64,000 nt of DNA from Oceaniovalibus sp. ACAM 378 (GTDB lineage: Bacteria; Pseudomonadota; Alphaproteobacteria; Rhodobacterales; Rhodobacteraceae): the NCBI RefSeq assembly GCF_008085915.1, contig NZ_VSJK01000014.1:62001-126000 (forward strand). The letters are read 5' to 3'. The notes under the pieces were generated by a model. The model did not search any database and was not told the origin of the DNA. It worked only from the letters and a program-made list of their open reading frames with translations. The translations under genes were made by a program, and so were the position numbers. Positions 6,706-15,944 of the stretch are shown piece after piece; positions within the stretch are counted from its first letter, which is position 1; every line of letters begins with the position of its first letter.

Positions 6706-8796
6706 ATGGATTGCCAGTTGGATCGTGAACACACCGAGAACCGCAGCGACGCGTTGACGTCGCTGCTTTCGCCCCGGCGCATTGCCATAGTCGGGGTTTC
6801 GGCCGGCGATCCCCAATCCTGGGGGCATCGCGTGGTGCGCGTGCTGATCGACGGCGGGTTCTCGGGCGATGTCTGCGTTGTCCATCCGAAAACCGATTTT
6901 CCCGGCGTGGCGACCGTGCGCAGCATTGCCGAGATCGCAGACCCTGAACTGATCGTGATCTGTGTGCCCGCCGAACGGGCCATCGGCGTTGTCGACGAAG
7001 CCCGCGTTGCCGGTGCAAAGGCCGTAATCGTGTTTGCATCCGAATTTGCCGAAGCAGGTTCCGCGGGCGCTGTGCTTCAGGAAAAACTGGTCACAGCGGC
7101 GGGCGATATGGCGATGCTGGGGCCGAACTGCTTTGGCATTTCCAACCGCGTCGACGATGTGAAGCTGTCCGCCGCGCCATTCCTGAACAAGACCCTGCGC
7201 GGCCCCGGCGAGGTCGCCCTTGTGGCACAGTCCGGCGCATTGGGGCTGGTTCTCAGCCGTTGTGTCGAAGAGGCCGGCAGCGGCTATTCGCATTTCGTCA
7301 GCGTCGGCAATGAGGCAACATTGGGCGCCACCGAAATCTCGCGCCACTTGGTCGACCGCGACGAAGTGGGTGTCGTTCTGCTGTATCTCGAGGCTTTGCG
7401 CGATCCACGCAATCTTGCCGAAACGGCCACCCGCGCCGCCGAGCTGGGCAAGCGCGTGGTGCTGTTGAACGCTGGCCGCTCGGAGGCGGGCAAGCGGGCG
7501 GCGCTGTCGCACACCGCTGCCATCGCGGGCAACGACATGTTCCTGCAATCCCTGTGTGACGATTTCGGCATCGTTCGCATCCATGACGATGATGAGGTCA
7601 AGCCGGTTCTGGCCGCACTGGAACGCAACTGGCAGATGCCGGTGAACCCGCGGGTCTGCATCCTTTCCAACTCGGGCGGGGCAGGGGCAGTTCTTGCCGA
7701 TCAGGTCGAGGCGGCGGGCGGTCATGTTGTGGAACTGGCGCGCGAAACGCGTGCAAAGGTGGCCGAGATCGGCATGATCGGCGCGGGCGACACCAACCCG
7801 ATCGATATCGGTGGCGGCTGGGAAGCGACGCTGCATCTGTTCAAGCCGACGCTTGACGCGCTGACCGCGGCCGACGAAGTCGACGCATTGGTCGTCTATA
7901 TCGCGTTCGGCGAAATGTGCGCTGACCGGGTCGTGCCGATTGCGCAGTATTGTTCGGACAGCGCCAAGCCGGTCACCTTCATCTGGCAGATTGCGCCGCA
8001 GGAAGGGCTGGATCAGGTACAGACGCCCGGTATCCTTGCCACCAGCATGGGCGAAGGTGTGCGGATGCTGAGTGCACAGATGAAGCTGAGCGCGCCGCGC
8101 CGTGCGAAATGGGTGCCCTTGGCGCAAACCGCTCTGGCTCTGCCGGATCTGGCCGAAGGTCAGAAGACTTTGGCCGAATACGCAAGCAGCGCGGTTTTGG
8201 CGCGGCAGGGGATGGGTTTTGTACCCTCCGAATTTGGCGCGGTTGATGCGCTGGATGATCTGGCGGCGCGGGTTTTGGCGCTGGGCTGGGAGCGTCTGGT
8301 CGTCAAGGGCAACGCCCATGATGTACCGCACCGCAACCGTGTCGGGCTGGTCAAGGTCGGCGTTACACCCGATGCGCTGGCGGAAACTCTGCGCGACATG
8401 GCGCAGACGCTGAACACCCATTCATCGGATCCGGCGCGTGGCCTTCTGGTGCAGCCGATGGTCGCTTTTCAGGGCGAAATTGGCGTCGGTGCGTTGAGCG
8501 ATCCGCTGTATGGCCCGGTCATCGTGATCGGCCCCGGTGGCGTCGGGATCGAAGACGCGACCGGCACGCGGGATGCACTGCTTTTAAACACCGACAGCGC
8601 GAACTGGGACGCCTACGCCGCCCGCGTGGAGGCGCGGTATGACTTGGCGTCCGGCACATTGCGTCCCGTGATTGATGCCATGGCCCACCTGATGGGCAGT
8701 GGCCGCGTGACCGAGATTGATGTGAACCCGATGATCCGCACAGAAGACGGCGCGCTGATTGCGCTGGATTCGCTGGTCGTTGTGGATCGCACGTGA
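6706..8796 (+). CDS. ADP-forming acyl-CoA ligase (CoA-binding / succinyl-CoA-ligase-like / ATP-grasp fusion)
   Basis: A 696-residue single-chain NDP-forming acyl-CoA synthetase. The order is a CoA-binding Rossmann domain (about 15-135, starting SPRRIAIVGVSAGDPQSWG), a succinyl-CoA-ligase-like flavodoxin domain (about 150-460) and a C-terminal ATP-grasp domain (about 470-690). The SHTAAIAG motif carries the probable phospho-histidine, His269. Family members make acyl-CoA from an organic acid, CoA and ATP, releasing ADP and phosphate; substrates range from acetate to aryl and dicarboxylic acids and are not predictable here. The ATG at 6706 has GGGGGAG 8 bases upstream; an in-frame TTG at 6688 lies before this site and is rejected. 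First gene of the 15-kb operon, directly after the inverted repeat at 6651-6680. Its role would be activation of the acid liberated by the downstream enzymes. Confidence 0.85.
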   Translation: MDCQLDREHTENRSDALTSLLSPRRIAIVGVSAGDPQSWGHRVVRVLIDGGFSGDVCVVHPKTDFPGVATVRSIAEIADPELIVICVPAERAIGVVDEARVAGAKAVIVFASEFAEAGSAGAVLQEKLVTAAGDMAMLGPNCFGISNRVDDVKLSAAPFLNKTLRGPGEVALVAQSGALGLVLSRCVEEAGSGYSHFVSVGNEATLGATEISRHLVDRDEVGVVLLYLEALRDPRNLAETATRAAELGKRVVLLNAGRSEAGKRAALSHTAAIAGNDMFLQSLCDDFGIVRIHDDDEVKPVLAALERNWQMPVNPRVCILSNSGGAGAVLADQVEAAGGHVVELARETRAKVAEIGMIGAGDTNPIDIGGGWEATLHLFKPTLDALTAADEVDALVVYIAFGEMCADRVVPIAQYCSDSAKPVTFIWQIAPQEGLDQVQTPGILATSMGEGVRMLSAQMKLSAPRRAKWVPLAQTALALPDLAEGQKTLAEYASSAVLARQGMGFVPSEFGAVDALDDLAARVLALGWERLVVKGNAHDVPHRNRVGLVKVGVTPDALAETLRDMAQTLNTHSSDPARGLLVQPMVAFQGEIGVGALSDPLYGPVIVIGPGGVGIEDATGTRDALLLNTDSANWDAYAARVEARYDLASGTLRPVIDAMAHLMGSGRVTEIDVNPMIRTEDGALIALDSLVVVDRT

Positions 8797-8848
8797 ACAA
8801 CCGGCTCCGGACAAACCCGTCCGACGGCCACAATGCGGAGGAGAAGAC

Positions 8849-9874
8849 ATGAAAAGACTTATGACACTCGCGGCAATCGCTGCGACGGCGACGGCGGCCC
8901 CTCTGGCCGCTCAGGACAAACCCGATCATATCGTTTCCGCCAATACCGGCGGTCCGTATTTGCAGGCAACGCTGGATGCGACCGGCAAGGCCTTCACCGA
9001 AGCAACCGGCATCGAAGTGCTGGGCGACGGCCCCCAGACCTTGCCGCAGTTGCAGCAGATGGTGCAGGCCAACCGCGTCACCTGGGACGTCGTCGAAGTG
9101 CCGCCGGTGTTCACCATGCGCTATTGCGGTGAACTTTTTCAGGAACTGCCCGAGGATCTGCAGAACCTCGAAAACGTCCTGCCGGGTTTCGGCAACGCCT
9201 GTGGCGTACCCGCAGTCGGCTATGCCAACATCATGCTCTACGACACCGAGGCGTTCCCCGATGGCGGGCCGACCAACTGGGCCGATTTCTTCGACACGGC
9301 GAAATTCCCCGGCAAGCGTGGCCTCTGGGATGGCGCAGAAGGCGTGAATCTTGAAATCGCGCTGATGGCTGATGGTGTGGATCCGAAAGAGCTGTATCCG
9401 CTGGATCTGGATCGTGCTTTCGCAAAGCTGGACACGATCCGCGACGATATCGTGTTCTGGCGATCGGGTGCGCAATCCACCCAGATGATGGAAAGCAAGG
9501 AAGTCGACATGCTGATGGCATGGTCGTCGCGTGCTTATCCCGCCCTGAACAACGGTGCGTCCTTCATGCCCGTCTGGAACCAGCACATCATCTATAACAA
9601 CGTGCTGGCGATCCCGAAGGGTGTGAAGTACCCCGAGATCAGCGCCGATTACATCCGGACCGCCATGATGCCCGCACAGCAGGCGCGCGTTTCCGAACTG
9701 TATCCGGTCATCCCCGGCATCATCGGAACCGAGCCCGAGCTGACCGAAGCCGGTCAATTGCTGTTCGCCGCCACGCCTGAACGTGCCGCCGGTGCTGTCG
9801 CGCTGGACCTGAAGTGGGTCGCCGACAACTCGGCAGAGATAAACACGCGCTGGACCGAGTGGCTGAACAACTGA
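8849..9874 (+). CDS. ABC importer substrate-binding protein, PotD/family 1 type
   Basis: A 341-residue periplasmic binding protein. The N-terminus is a Sec signal peptide (MKRLMTLAAIAATATAAPLAA, cleaved before QDKPDH). The mature part shows the features of family 1 binding proteins of the PotD/phosphonate/opine group: an early strand-helix unit, WDVVEVPP and VGYANIMLYDTEAFPDGGPTNWADF. That subgroup imports small polar compounds such as polyamines, but substrate specificity is not readable. GGAGGAG precedes the ATG. It is followed by a strong hairpin and then by its fused permease and ATPase, so the importer is complete. The setting among lipid- and glycerol-type enzymes suggests a ligand other than polyamines. 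Confidence 0.85.
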   Translation: MKRLMTLAAIAATATAAPLAAQDKPDHIVSANTGGPYLQATLDATGKAFTEATGIEVLGDGPQTLPQLQQMVQANRVTWDVVEVPPVFTMRYCGELFQELPEDLQNLENVLPGFGNACGVPAVGYANIMLYDTEAFPDGGPTNWADFFDTAKFPGKRGLWDGAEGVNLEIALMADGVDPKELYPLDLDRAFAKLDTIRDDIVFWRSGAQSTQMMESKEVDMLMAWSSRAYPALNNGASFMPVWNQHIIYNNVLAIPKGVKYPEISADYIRTAMMPAQQARVSELYPVIPGIIGTEPELTEAGQLLFAATPERAAGAVALDLKWVADNSAEINTRWTEWLNN

Positions 9875-9893
9875 TCGTCACCACGTGACATCC

Positions 9894-9928
9894 GCGCCGG
9901 GCCGCCCCTTCTGGGCGCGGCCCGGCGC
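9894..9928 (+). terminator. Attenuating hairpin between binding protein and permease genes
   Basis: GCGCCGGGCCGC (9894-9905) pairs perfectly with GCGGCCCGGCGC (9917-9928), and the loop adds CCC/GGG. The stem starts 20 bases after the stop codon and has no U-run. The position fits partial termination or 3'-end protection that raises binding-protein mRNA above that of the permease. Confidence 0.6.
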
Positions 9929-9995
9929 CCCACCTGACACACCGCATCCGCAGGATCGAATGACAGGGCCATAAACGGCGCTGAACGGAGGAACC

Positions 9996-11642
9996 ATGTC
10001 TTCAGGATCACCGAATTTCATTTCGCGCAACCGTGGCATGTTGATGCTCATGGCGCCCATCGTTGCCTTCCTGGCGCTGTTTTTTGCCTGGCCCGTCGTC
10101 CTTGTTCTTGGCAACAGTTTTGGCGGCGATGGTGGACCAATCGGCGAATATATCGAGTTTTTCACCAGCAATACCTATGTGCGCATCGTGTTCCGCACGA
10201 TCTTTGTCGCGCTTCTGGTGACGGCACTGTGCCTGCTGATCGGCTATCCCTATGCCTATCTGATGGTGCGCACGAAGGGCAAGATGTTGGCGTTTTTGAC
10301 CGGCGTCGTCCTGCTGTCGTTCTTTACCAGCGTCATGGTGCGCAGCTTTGCGTGGATCGTCATGCTTCAGCGCAACGGCATCATCGACCGCATTGCGCAA
10401 TGGCTTGGCTTTGACGGTCTGGTCCTGCGCGGCTCTACCACCGGCGTGACCATCGCCATGGTGCAGGTGATGCTGCCTTTCATGATTTTCCCGCTCTACA
10501 GCGCGATGGCGGGTATCGACACCCGGCTGGAACGTGCCTCGACCTCCTTGGGCGCGACGAAATGGACCACATTCCGCGACATCTGGTTTCCGCTTTCCAT
10601 GCCGGGCGTGATCGGCGGTTCGGTCATCGTGTTTGTCACCTCGCTGGGCTTTTATGTCATTCCCGGTCTGGTCGGCTCGCCCTCGAACCAATTGCTGTCG
10701 CACCTGATCTATTCGCTGATCAACACGGTGCTGAACGTCCCCCTTGCCTCGGCCGCGTCGGTCGTGATGCTGTTGATAGCGCTGCTGGTGGTCCTGCCCA
10801 CGATGATGCGTTACGACGTCACCGGAAGCACCACCAGCCGGTTCGCCTCGGACGAAGGGCGCGGCGGGAAGCAGTCGATCTGGCTGTGGATCTTCGGCGC
10901 GCTGGTCATTGCGCTGCTGTTGGTGCCCGGCCTTGTCGTGATCCCGCTCAGCTTTCCCGAAAACCGCAGCTTTGCCTTCCCGCCGCAGGGATTCTCTTGG
11001 CAGTGGTACGCCAACTTCTTCAGCAGCCGCCAATGGTGGGGAGCGTTCATCACCTCGATTCAGGTTGCGGTTCTGGTCACCTTCACATCGACCGTACTGG
11101 CGGTGTTTGCGGGGCTTGCGCTGCGCCGGTCGTCGACCCGGGTGCGCACCGTGATCCGTGCGCTGGTGCTGACGCCGCGCATCGTGCCGGGGGTGATTAT
11201 CGCACTGGCCGTCTATGGTCTGTTTCTCGACTGGCGCCTGAACATCACGATCACCGGTTTTGTGATTGCCCACACGATCATGGCGCTGCCTTTCGCGTTC
11301 ATCCCGATTGCCGCCACGCTGGAACAATTCGACACGCGGTTCGAGCAGGCAGCAGCCAGCCTTGGGGCATCCCGCCTCACCACGTTCTTTCAGATCATCC
11401 TGCCGCTGATCAGCACAGGTATGATGACCGGCGCATTGTTCGCCTTTGTCATCTCTTTTGATGAGGTCGTCGTGTCGCTGTTCGTGGGCGGCGTCGGGAT
11501 GCGAACGCTGCCGGTGCAGATGTACAATTCCATCGCCAATGACATCGATCCGACAATCGCCGCAGCCTCGACCATGCTGCTGCTGCTGACGGCGTTCATC
11601 GTGATCGCCAGCACGATATTTACCCAAAGGAGGGCCCGCTGA
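9996..11642 (+). CDS. ABC importer permease, two permease domains fused (PotB-PotC type)
   Basis: A 548-residue inner-membrane protein that joins two complete permease units. Each half has about six membrane helices and its own EAA loop for docking the ATPase: ERASTSLGATKWTTFRDIWF in the first half and EQAAASLGASRLTTFFQIIL in the second. The linker near residues 270-300 contains a charged stretch. In most Pot-type systems the two halves are separate genes; fusion as seen in iron transporters gives the same heterodimer from one chain. A GGAGG-like site precedes the ATG. The stop codon shares one base with the start of the ATPase gene (TGATG), indicating translational coupling. Confidence 0.85.
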   Translation: MSSGSPNFISRNRGMLMLMAPIVAFLALFFAWPVVLVLGNSFGGDGGPIGEYIEFFTSNTYVRIVFRTIFVALLVTALCLLIGYPYAYLMVRTKGKMLAFLTGVVLLSFFTSVMVRSFAWIVMLQRNGIIDRIAQWLGFDGLVLRGSTTGVTIAMVQVMLPFMIFPLYSAMAGIDTRLERASTSLGATKWTTFRDIWFPLSMPGVIGGSVIVFVTSLGFYVIPGLVGSPSNQLLSHLIYSLINTVLNVPLASAASVVMLLIALLVVLPTMMRYDVTGSTTSRFASDEGRGGKQSIWLWIFGALVIALLLVPGLVVIPLSFPENRSFAFPPQGFSWQWYANFFSSRQWWGAFITSIQVAVLVTFTSTVLAVFAGLALRRSSTRVRTVIRALVLTPRIVPGVIIALAVYGLFLDWRLNITITGFVIAHTIMALPFAFIPIAATLEQFDTRFEQAAASLGASRLTTFFQIILPLISTGMMTGALFAFVISFDEVVVSLFVGGVGMRTLPVQMYNSIANDIDPTIAAASTMLLLLTAFIVIASTIFTQRRAR

Positions 11643-12730
11643 TGGCTACCGAAACTGCAAAGGGCGCCGCGCTCGAACTGCACGACCTGGGCAAATCCTA
11701 TGGCGGGCTCAAGGTTCTTGCTGGCGTAAATCTTAACGTCCTCCCCGGCGAATTCGTCACCTTTCTGGGCCCCAGCGGTTCGGGCAAGACGACGACGCTG
11801 AACCTGATTGCAGGGTTTGCCGATCCCGACGCAGGCGGGCGGATGGAGCTTGACGGGCGGTCCCTTGCCGCGGTGCCCGCGCACAAGCGCGACATCGGCG
11901 TGGTGTTTCAGAACTACGCCCTGTTCCCCCATAAGACAGTGCGCGAGAACATCGCATTTCCGCTGAAACAGCGCCGTCCGCGCCCCGATGCGGCGACCAT
12001 TGCGCGAAAAGTGGACCGGGTTCTGTCGCTGGTCCATCTTGAGGCCTTCGCCGACCGCCGCCCCGACCAGCTGTCGGGCGGTCAACAACAGCGCGTGGCA
12101 CTGGCCCGCGCCGTGGTGTTTGAACCAAAGCTGCTGTTGCTCGATGAGCCGCTGGGTGCGCTGGACAAGCGGCTGCGCGAATCCCTGCAACTGGAACTGC
12201 GGCGCATCCACCGTGAACTTGGCGTGACGATCATTTTTGTCACCCACGATCAGGATGAGGCGCTGACCCTGTCGGACCGGATCGTCGTGTTCCGCGAAGG
12301 GGCTGTCGAACAGATCGGCACGCCGGCGGAACTCTATGACACGCCGGGCAGTGAGTTCGTTGCGACGTTCCTTGGGGATTCCAACATCTTCGCCGGAACT
12401 GCCACTGCGAACACCTTTACGCAGGATGTCGAAGGCGCGCGCTTTGCCGCGCTCAGCGGCGCAGCAGATGGCCCGGTCAAGATCATGGTGCGTCCGGAAA
12501 ACGTGACTGTGTCGGCAGATGGCGAAGGGGCGGCAAACGCCGTGCCGATTACGATTGCCGATGTGGTTTATTCCGGTGCGACTCTTCGTGTCGAGGGCAT
12601 CGACGCTCGGGGCAAGCAATTGATTGCGCGCACCCGCGCCGATGGAATCGCGCCAACTGTCGGAGCCAAGGCATGGTTCTGCTGGGAGGCTTGCGCAACC
12701 CGCATCGTGGCGACCGGTAACGCCGCATGA
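11642..12730 (+). CDS. ABC importer ATPase, PotA type
   Basis: A 362-residue ATPase that energises the importer encoded just upstream. Walker A GPSGSGKTTT lies near residue 41, the signature LSGGQQQRVALARA near 142, Walker B LLLLDEPLGALD near 163, and the switch histidine in FVTHDQ. The C-terminal ~110 residues form a TOBE-type regulatory domain (KIMVRPENVTV). All ATPase residues are present. It overlaps the permease gene by one base and the GlpD-like gene by four (ATGA), so transport and catabolic genes are translated as one unit. Confidence 0.88.
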   Translation: MATETAKGAALELHDLGKSYGGLKVLAGVNLNVLPGEFVTFLGPSGSGKTTTLNLIAGFADPDAGGRMELDGRSLAAVPAHKRDIGVVFQNYALFPHKTVRENIAFPLKQRRPRPDAATIARKVDRVLSLVHLEAFADRRPDQLSGGQQQRVALARAVVFEPKLLLLDEPLGALDKRLRESLQLELRRIHRELGVTIIFVTHDQDEALTLSDRIVVFREGAVEQIGTPAELYDTPGSEFVATFLGDSNIFAGTATANTFTQDVEGARFAALSGAADGPVKIMVRPENVTVSADGEGAANAVPITIADVVYSGATLRVEGIDARGKQLIARTRADGIAPTVGAKAWFCWEACATRIVATGNAA

Positions 12731-14415
12731 GCGCGCCTGTAAACATAATCGCCGCGCTTGACCGGCTGGCCGCCGACGAACCGCTGGCCAACCGCGACGC
12801 ACATCTTGCGAAACTGTCGGGCGGCACCTTCGATGTACTGGTCATCGGTGGCGGCATCACCGGGGCCGGTGTGGCGCTGGACGCCGCCGCGCGCGGTCTC
12901 AGCGTCGCCTTGGTCGAGGCGGGCGATTTCGCTTCTGGCACATCGTCGCGGTCGTCCAAGATGATTCACGGCGGTTTCCGCTATCTGCAAACTGGCGACG
13001 TGGCGCTGGTGCGGGAATCCCTGCGCGAACGCCACGCCCTGCAACGCAACGCGCCGCATCTGGTGCGGGTCATGCCCTTCATGATTCCGCTGTTCCTCAA
13101 GGGTGGGGTGATCAACCCAAAGCTGTCACGCGCCCTTGGCGGTGCCCTGTGGAGTTATCAGTTTGCCGGTGCATGGCGTCTTGGCCGTCGTCACAAGCGG
13201 CTGAGCCATGACGAGGTCGAACACCACATGCCGGCCCTCGATATGGAGCGGATCGGCGCTGGCTATATGTTCCATGACCTGCGCGCCGACGATGCGCGGC
13301 TGGTGCTTGCCGTTCTTGCCACCGCTGCCACGCGCGGTGCGGTGATGGTGAACCACGCCCGCTGCACCGGGTTGTCGGACGTGAAAAACGGCCTCCGCAC
13401 CGCGAATATCGACGTGGATGGCACGCAAACCGAGGTCAATGCCCGCATGGTGGTGAATGCCACCGGCGTCTGGGCGCAGAAATTCCTTGACGGTGTGGGC
13501 GTGGACAGCCCGCGCAAATTGTCGCCTGCCAAGGGCACCCATATTGTCGTGCCGATCGAGTTGATGCGCAACGACGTTGCCGTCAGCCTGCCGGTGGCCA
13601 GCGACCGGCGCACCGTGTCCGTCGTCGACGAAGGCCCGTTTGCCTATATCGGCTCGACGGAAACCACCGATCCCGCCGACGTGAACGAACCCAGCGTGAC
13701 CGAGAGCGACCTGACCTATATCCTCGACGGAATAAACCGCCATCTGACGCGCGAGATCACACCCGCCGACATCACCAGCGGCTGGGCCGGGTTTCGCCCG
13801 TTGATCGCCGATGGCAAAAGTGCGCGCAGCTCTGATCTGTCGCGCCGGCACAGCATCGAGCAAGAAGCCGACGGTCTGATCACCGTCACTGGTGGCAAAC
13901 TGACCACCTATCGTGAGATGGCCGAAGGCACGGTCGATGCAATCTGCACCGCGCTGGATCACAAGGGCCGTTGCACCACGCGCAAGCTGCGCCTGCATGG
14001 CTATTCATCCGGCGCCAGCCACCTGAGCAAGGGCGAACGCCTTGGCAAACGCTATGGCGACCGGTCCGCGAAGGTCGAACAACTGGCGGCCCTTGCGCCC
14101 GGTTTGGGCGAAAAAATCACGCCGCGCGGCGATACCATCATCGCCGAGGCGCTCTGGGGTCTGCGCGCCGAAATGGGCGGATCGCTGGCCGACCTGCTGT
14201 TTCGTCGTACCCGCATCGCCACTTACGACGGGCGCGCGGTTCTGGCCGACGCCGAGGGTATCGCCACGCGTATCGGCCGCCTTGCGGGCTGGGGCGAAAA
14301 CCGGATCACCGCCGAAACCGAAACCCTGAAATCGGCGCTGCGCCAGGAACTGGGCGTTCTCGCGCTTGACCTGCCGACGCCTGCTGAAAACCGTACGAGA
14401 GAGGACATCACATGA
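12727..14415 (+). CDS. GlpD-like FAD-dependent glycerol-3-phosphate dehydrogenase family protein
   Basis: A 562-residue flavoprotein of the GlpD family. The FAD dinucleotide loop VIGGGITGAGVALDAAARG lies near residue 38 and is followed by the family signature SGTSSRSSKMIHGG and FRYL. The C-terminal ~150 residues match the GlpD cap domain. GlpD oxidises the sn-2 hydroxyl of glycerol 3-phosphate to the ketone and passes electrons to the quinone pool. Here the gene is not linked to glpF/glpK/glpR but sits between an importer and an alkylglycerone-phosphate-synthase-like gene, so a substituted glycerol 3-phosphate is an equally reasonable substrate. Coupled by ATGA overlaps on both sides. The general oxidoreductase call is firm; the substrate is inferred. 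Confidence 0.8.
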   Translation: MSAPVNIIAALDRLAADEPLANRDAHLAKLSGGTFDVLVIGGGITGAGVALDAAARGLSVALVEAGDFASGTSSRSSKMIHGGFRYLQTGDVALVRESLRERHALQRNAPHLVRVMPFMIPLFLKGGVINPKLSRALGGALWSYQFAGAWRLGRRHKRLSHDEVEHHMPALDMERIGAGYMFHDLRADDARLVLAVLATAATRGAVMVNHARCTGLSDVKNGLRTANIDVDGTQTEVNARMVVNATGVWAQKFLDGVGVDSPRKLSPAKGTHIVVPIELMRNDVAVSLPVASDRRTVSVVDEGPFAYIGSTETTDPADVNEPSVTESDLTYILDGINRHLTREITPADITSGWAGFRPLIADGKSARSSDLSRRHSIEQEADGLITVTGGKLTTYREMAEGTVDAICTALDHKGRCTTRKLRLHGYSSGASHLSKGERLGKRYGDRSAKVEQLAALAPGLGEKITPRGDTIIAEALWGLRAEMGGSLADLLFRRTRIATYDGRAVLADAEGIATRIGRLAGWGENRITAETETLKSALRQELGVLALDLPTPAENRTREDIT

Positions 14416-15944
14416 GCCGTACTCCCATCGCAATCGCCCCCCGTCGCCCGGCCGAGATCCCCGGTGAACATGGGATGAAGGGCATCACGCCCCGCGAGAC
14501 CCTGACCGGCAGCGCCGTCGCGGTCGGTGATGCCTTCATCCAGTCGCTTGAGCGGGTCTGCGCATCGGTCGACGTGGATGACAATTCGCGCACGGATTAC
14601 GCCCGCGACTGGTGGCCGCTTGGCATGGTCTGGGCGACAACCGGCCATGTGGCCCGGATGCCTGCCGCCGTGGCACGGCCCAAAAACGTCGAGGAAGTCG
14701 CCGCAGTCCTGCGCCTTGCCAATGACGCGGGCATTCCCGTGACCGCAGCCGGTGGCCGCAGCGGTGTGTTGGGCAACTCGCTGCCGGTCTTTGGCGGCGT
14801 GGTTCTGGACCTCACGCAGCTCTCGGGCATCACCGACCTGCGCACCGATGATCTGAGTGTCGACGTCATGGCCGGCACCTTCGGGGACGCCTTCGAGGAC
14901 GAATTGCAGAAAACCGGCCACACCGCCGGTCATTGGCCGCAGTCGATGAAACTGGCCACCGTGGGCGGTTGGATCGCCTGTTCGGGTGCCGGTCAGATGA
15001 GCACACGTTACGGCACCATGGCCGATATCACCCGTGGCGTGACGGCGGTTCTGGCCGATGGCCGGGTGATCGAAACCTCGCAATTCGCGCATTCCGCCAC
15101 CGGCCCCGACATGACGCAGCTTTTCGTCGGCTCCGAGGGTACGCTGGGCGTGATCGTGTCGGCCTGTCTGAACATTCACAAAAAGGCGACATACACCGAA
15201 AGCGGCGCTTGGGCGTTCGACAGTTTTGATGCCGGGGTCGATGCGATCAAACGGTTCTCGCAGCGCGGCGCACGCCCCGCCGTCGTGCGCCTGTACGATG
15301 CGACGGAATCGCGCCGCAACTTCGACACCAAGGATCAACATATCCTGCTGGTCCATGATGAGGGCGATCCCGAAATCGTCGCCGGAATCATGTCGGTCGT
15401 GCGGTCCGAATGCGATGGCAAGCCGAGCGACAAAACGCTTGTCGAACGCTGGCTTTCCAACCGCAACAGCGTTCACGCGCTGGACGAGTTGATCATGGAC
15501 CGCGCCCCCGACACGATGGAGATTACCGCCCCATGGTCGCAACTGCCCCGCATCTATCATGACGCGACGGCGGCAATGATGGCGGTTGATGGCACCCGGA
15601 CGGCTACGGCGCATATCTCGCACGCCTATCCGGGCTCTGCCGGTCTGTACTTCATGTTCGGTGGACGCCCCGAGCTTGAAGATCGTCCGCGCTGGTATCG
15701 TGACGTCTGGAACGCGGGCGCACGCTCGGTTCTGGGCAACGGCGGCAACCTGAGCCATCATCACGGCATCGGCCTTCAGCGCGGTCGCCTGATGGGCGAG
15801 GCTTTGGGCTCGGGAATGGAGATGCTTCAGTTGGTAAAGGACGGACTTGACCCCAAGGGCATCCTGAATCCCGGCAAGCTGGGCCTGAAAAACCCGTTCG
15901 GCCCCACGCCCGAGTGGGCCGACAAGGCCGCGCCAAAGGCATGA
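14412..15944 (+). CDS. FAD-linked oxidase family protein resembling alkylglycerone-phosphate synthase (AGPS)
   Basis: A 510-residue VAO/PCMH-type flavoprotein. The FAD-binding domain is about 80-260, with RPKNVEEVAAVLRLAND, the pyrophosphate loop AAGGRSGVLGNS and FVGSEGTLGVI. The C-terminal cap domain follows. Near the end it has NLSHHHGIG, with His449-451; the SHHHGxG motif is the catalytic histidine signature of AGPS, the enzyme that swaps an acyl for an alkyl group on dihydroxyacetone phosphate when ether lipids are made. ISHAYPGSAGLYF also resembles the AGPS HSYDxGxxxYFYF region. Roseobacters are not known for plasmalogens, and the neighbours are catabolic, so it may run the exchange backwards to break an ether. 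A plain GlcD-type hydroxy-acid dehydrogenase is the main alternative. ATGA overlaps couple it to both neighbours. Confidence 0.75.
   Translation: MSRTPIAIAPRRPAEIPGEHGMKGITPRETLTGSAVAVGDAFIQSLERVCASVDVDDNSRTDYARDWWPLGMVWATTGHVARMPAAVARPKNVEEVAAVLRLANDAGIPVTAAGGRSGVLGNSLPVFGGVVLDLTQLSGITDLRTDDLSVDVMAGTFGDAFEDELQKTGHTAGHWPQSMKLATVGGWIACSGAGQMSTRYGTMADITRGVTAVLADGRVIETSQFAHSATGPDMTQLFVGSEGTLGVIVSACLNIHKKATYTESGAWAFDSFDAGVDAIKRFSQRGARPAVVRLYDATESRRNFDTKDQHILLVHDEGDPEIVAGIMSVVRSECDGKPSDKTLVERWLSNRNSVHALDELIMDRAPDTMEITAPWSQLPRIYHDATAAMMAVDGTRTATAHISHAYPGSAGLYFMFGGRPELEDRPRWYRDVWNAGARSVLGNGGNLSHHHGIGLQRGRLMGEALGSGMEMLQLVKDGLDPKGILNPGKLGLKNPFGPTPEWADKAAPKA

Noticed and set aside
6634-8421. 595-codon open frame on the minus strand
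   Set aside because: Antisense to the acyl-CoA ligase; rich in His/Arg/Gln as typical for shadow frames of GC-rich genes.
10008-11627. 539-codon open frame on the minus strand
   Set aside because: Antisense to the membrane permease; the very charged, repeat-like composition is the mirror of hydrophobic codons.
8849-12730. Naming the ABC importer as a spermidine/putrescine system
   Set aside because: Only the family type is visible; the neighbouring catabolic genes have nothing to do with polyamines, so a specific ligand is not claimed.
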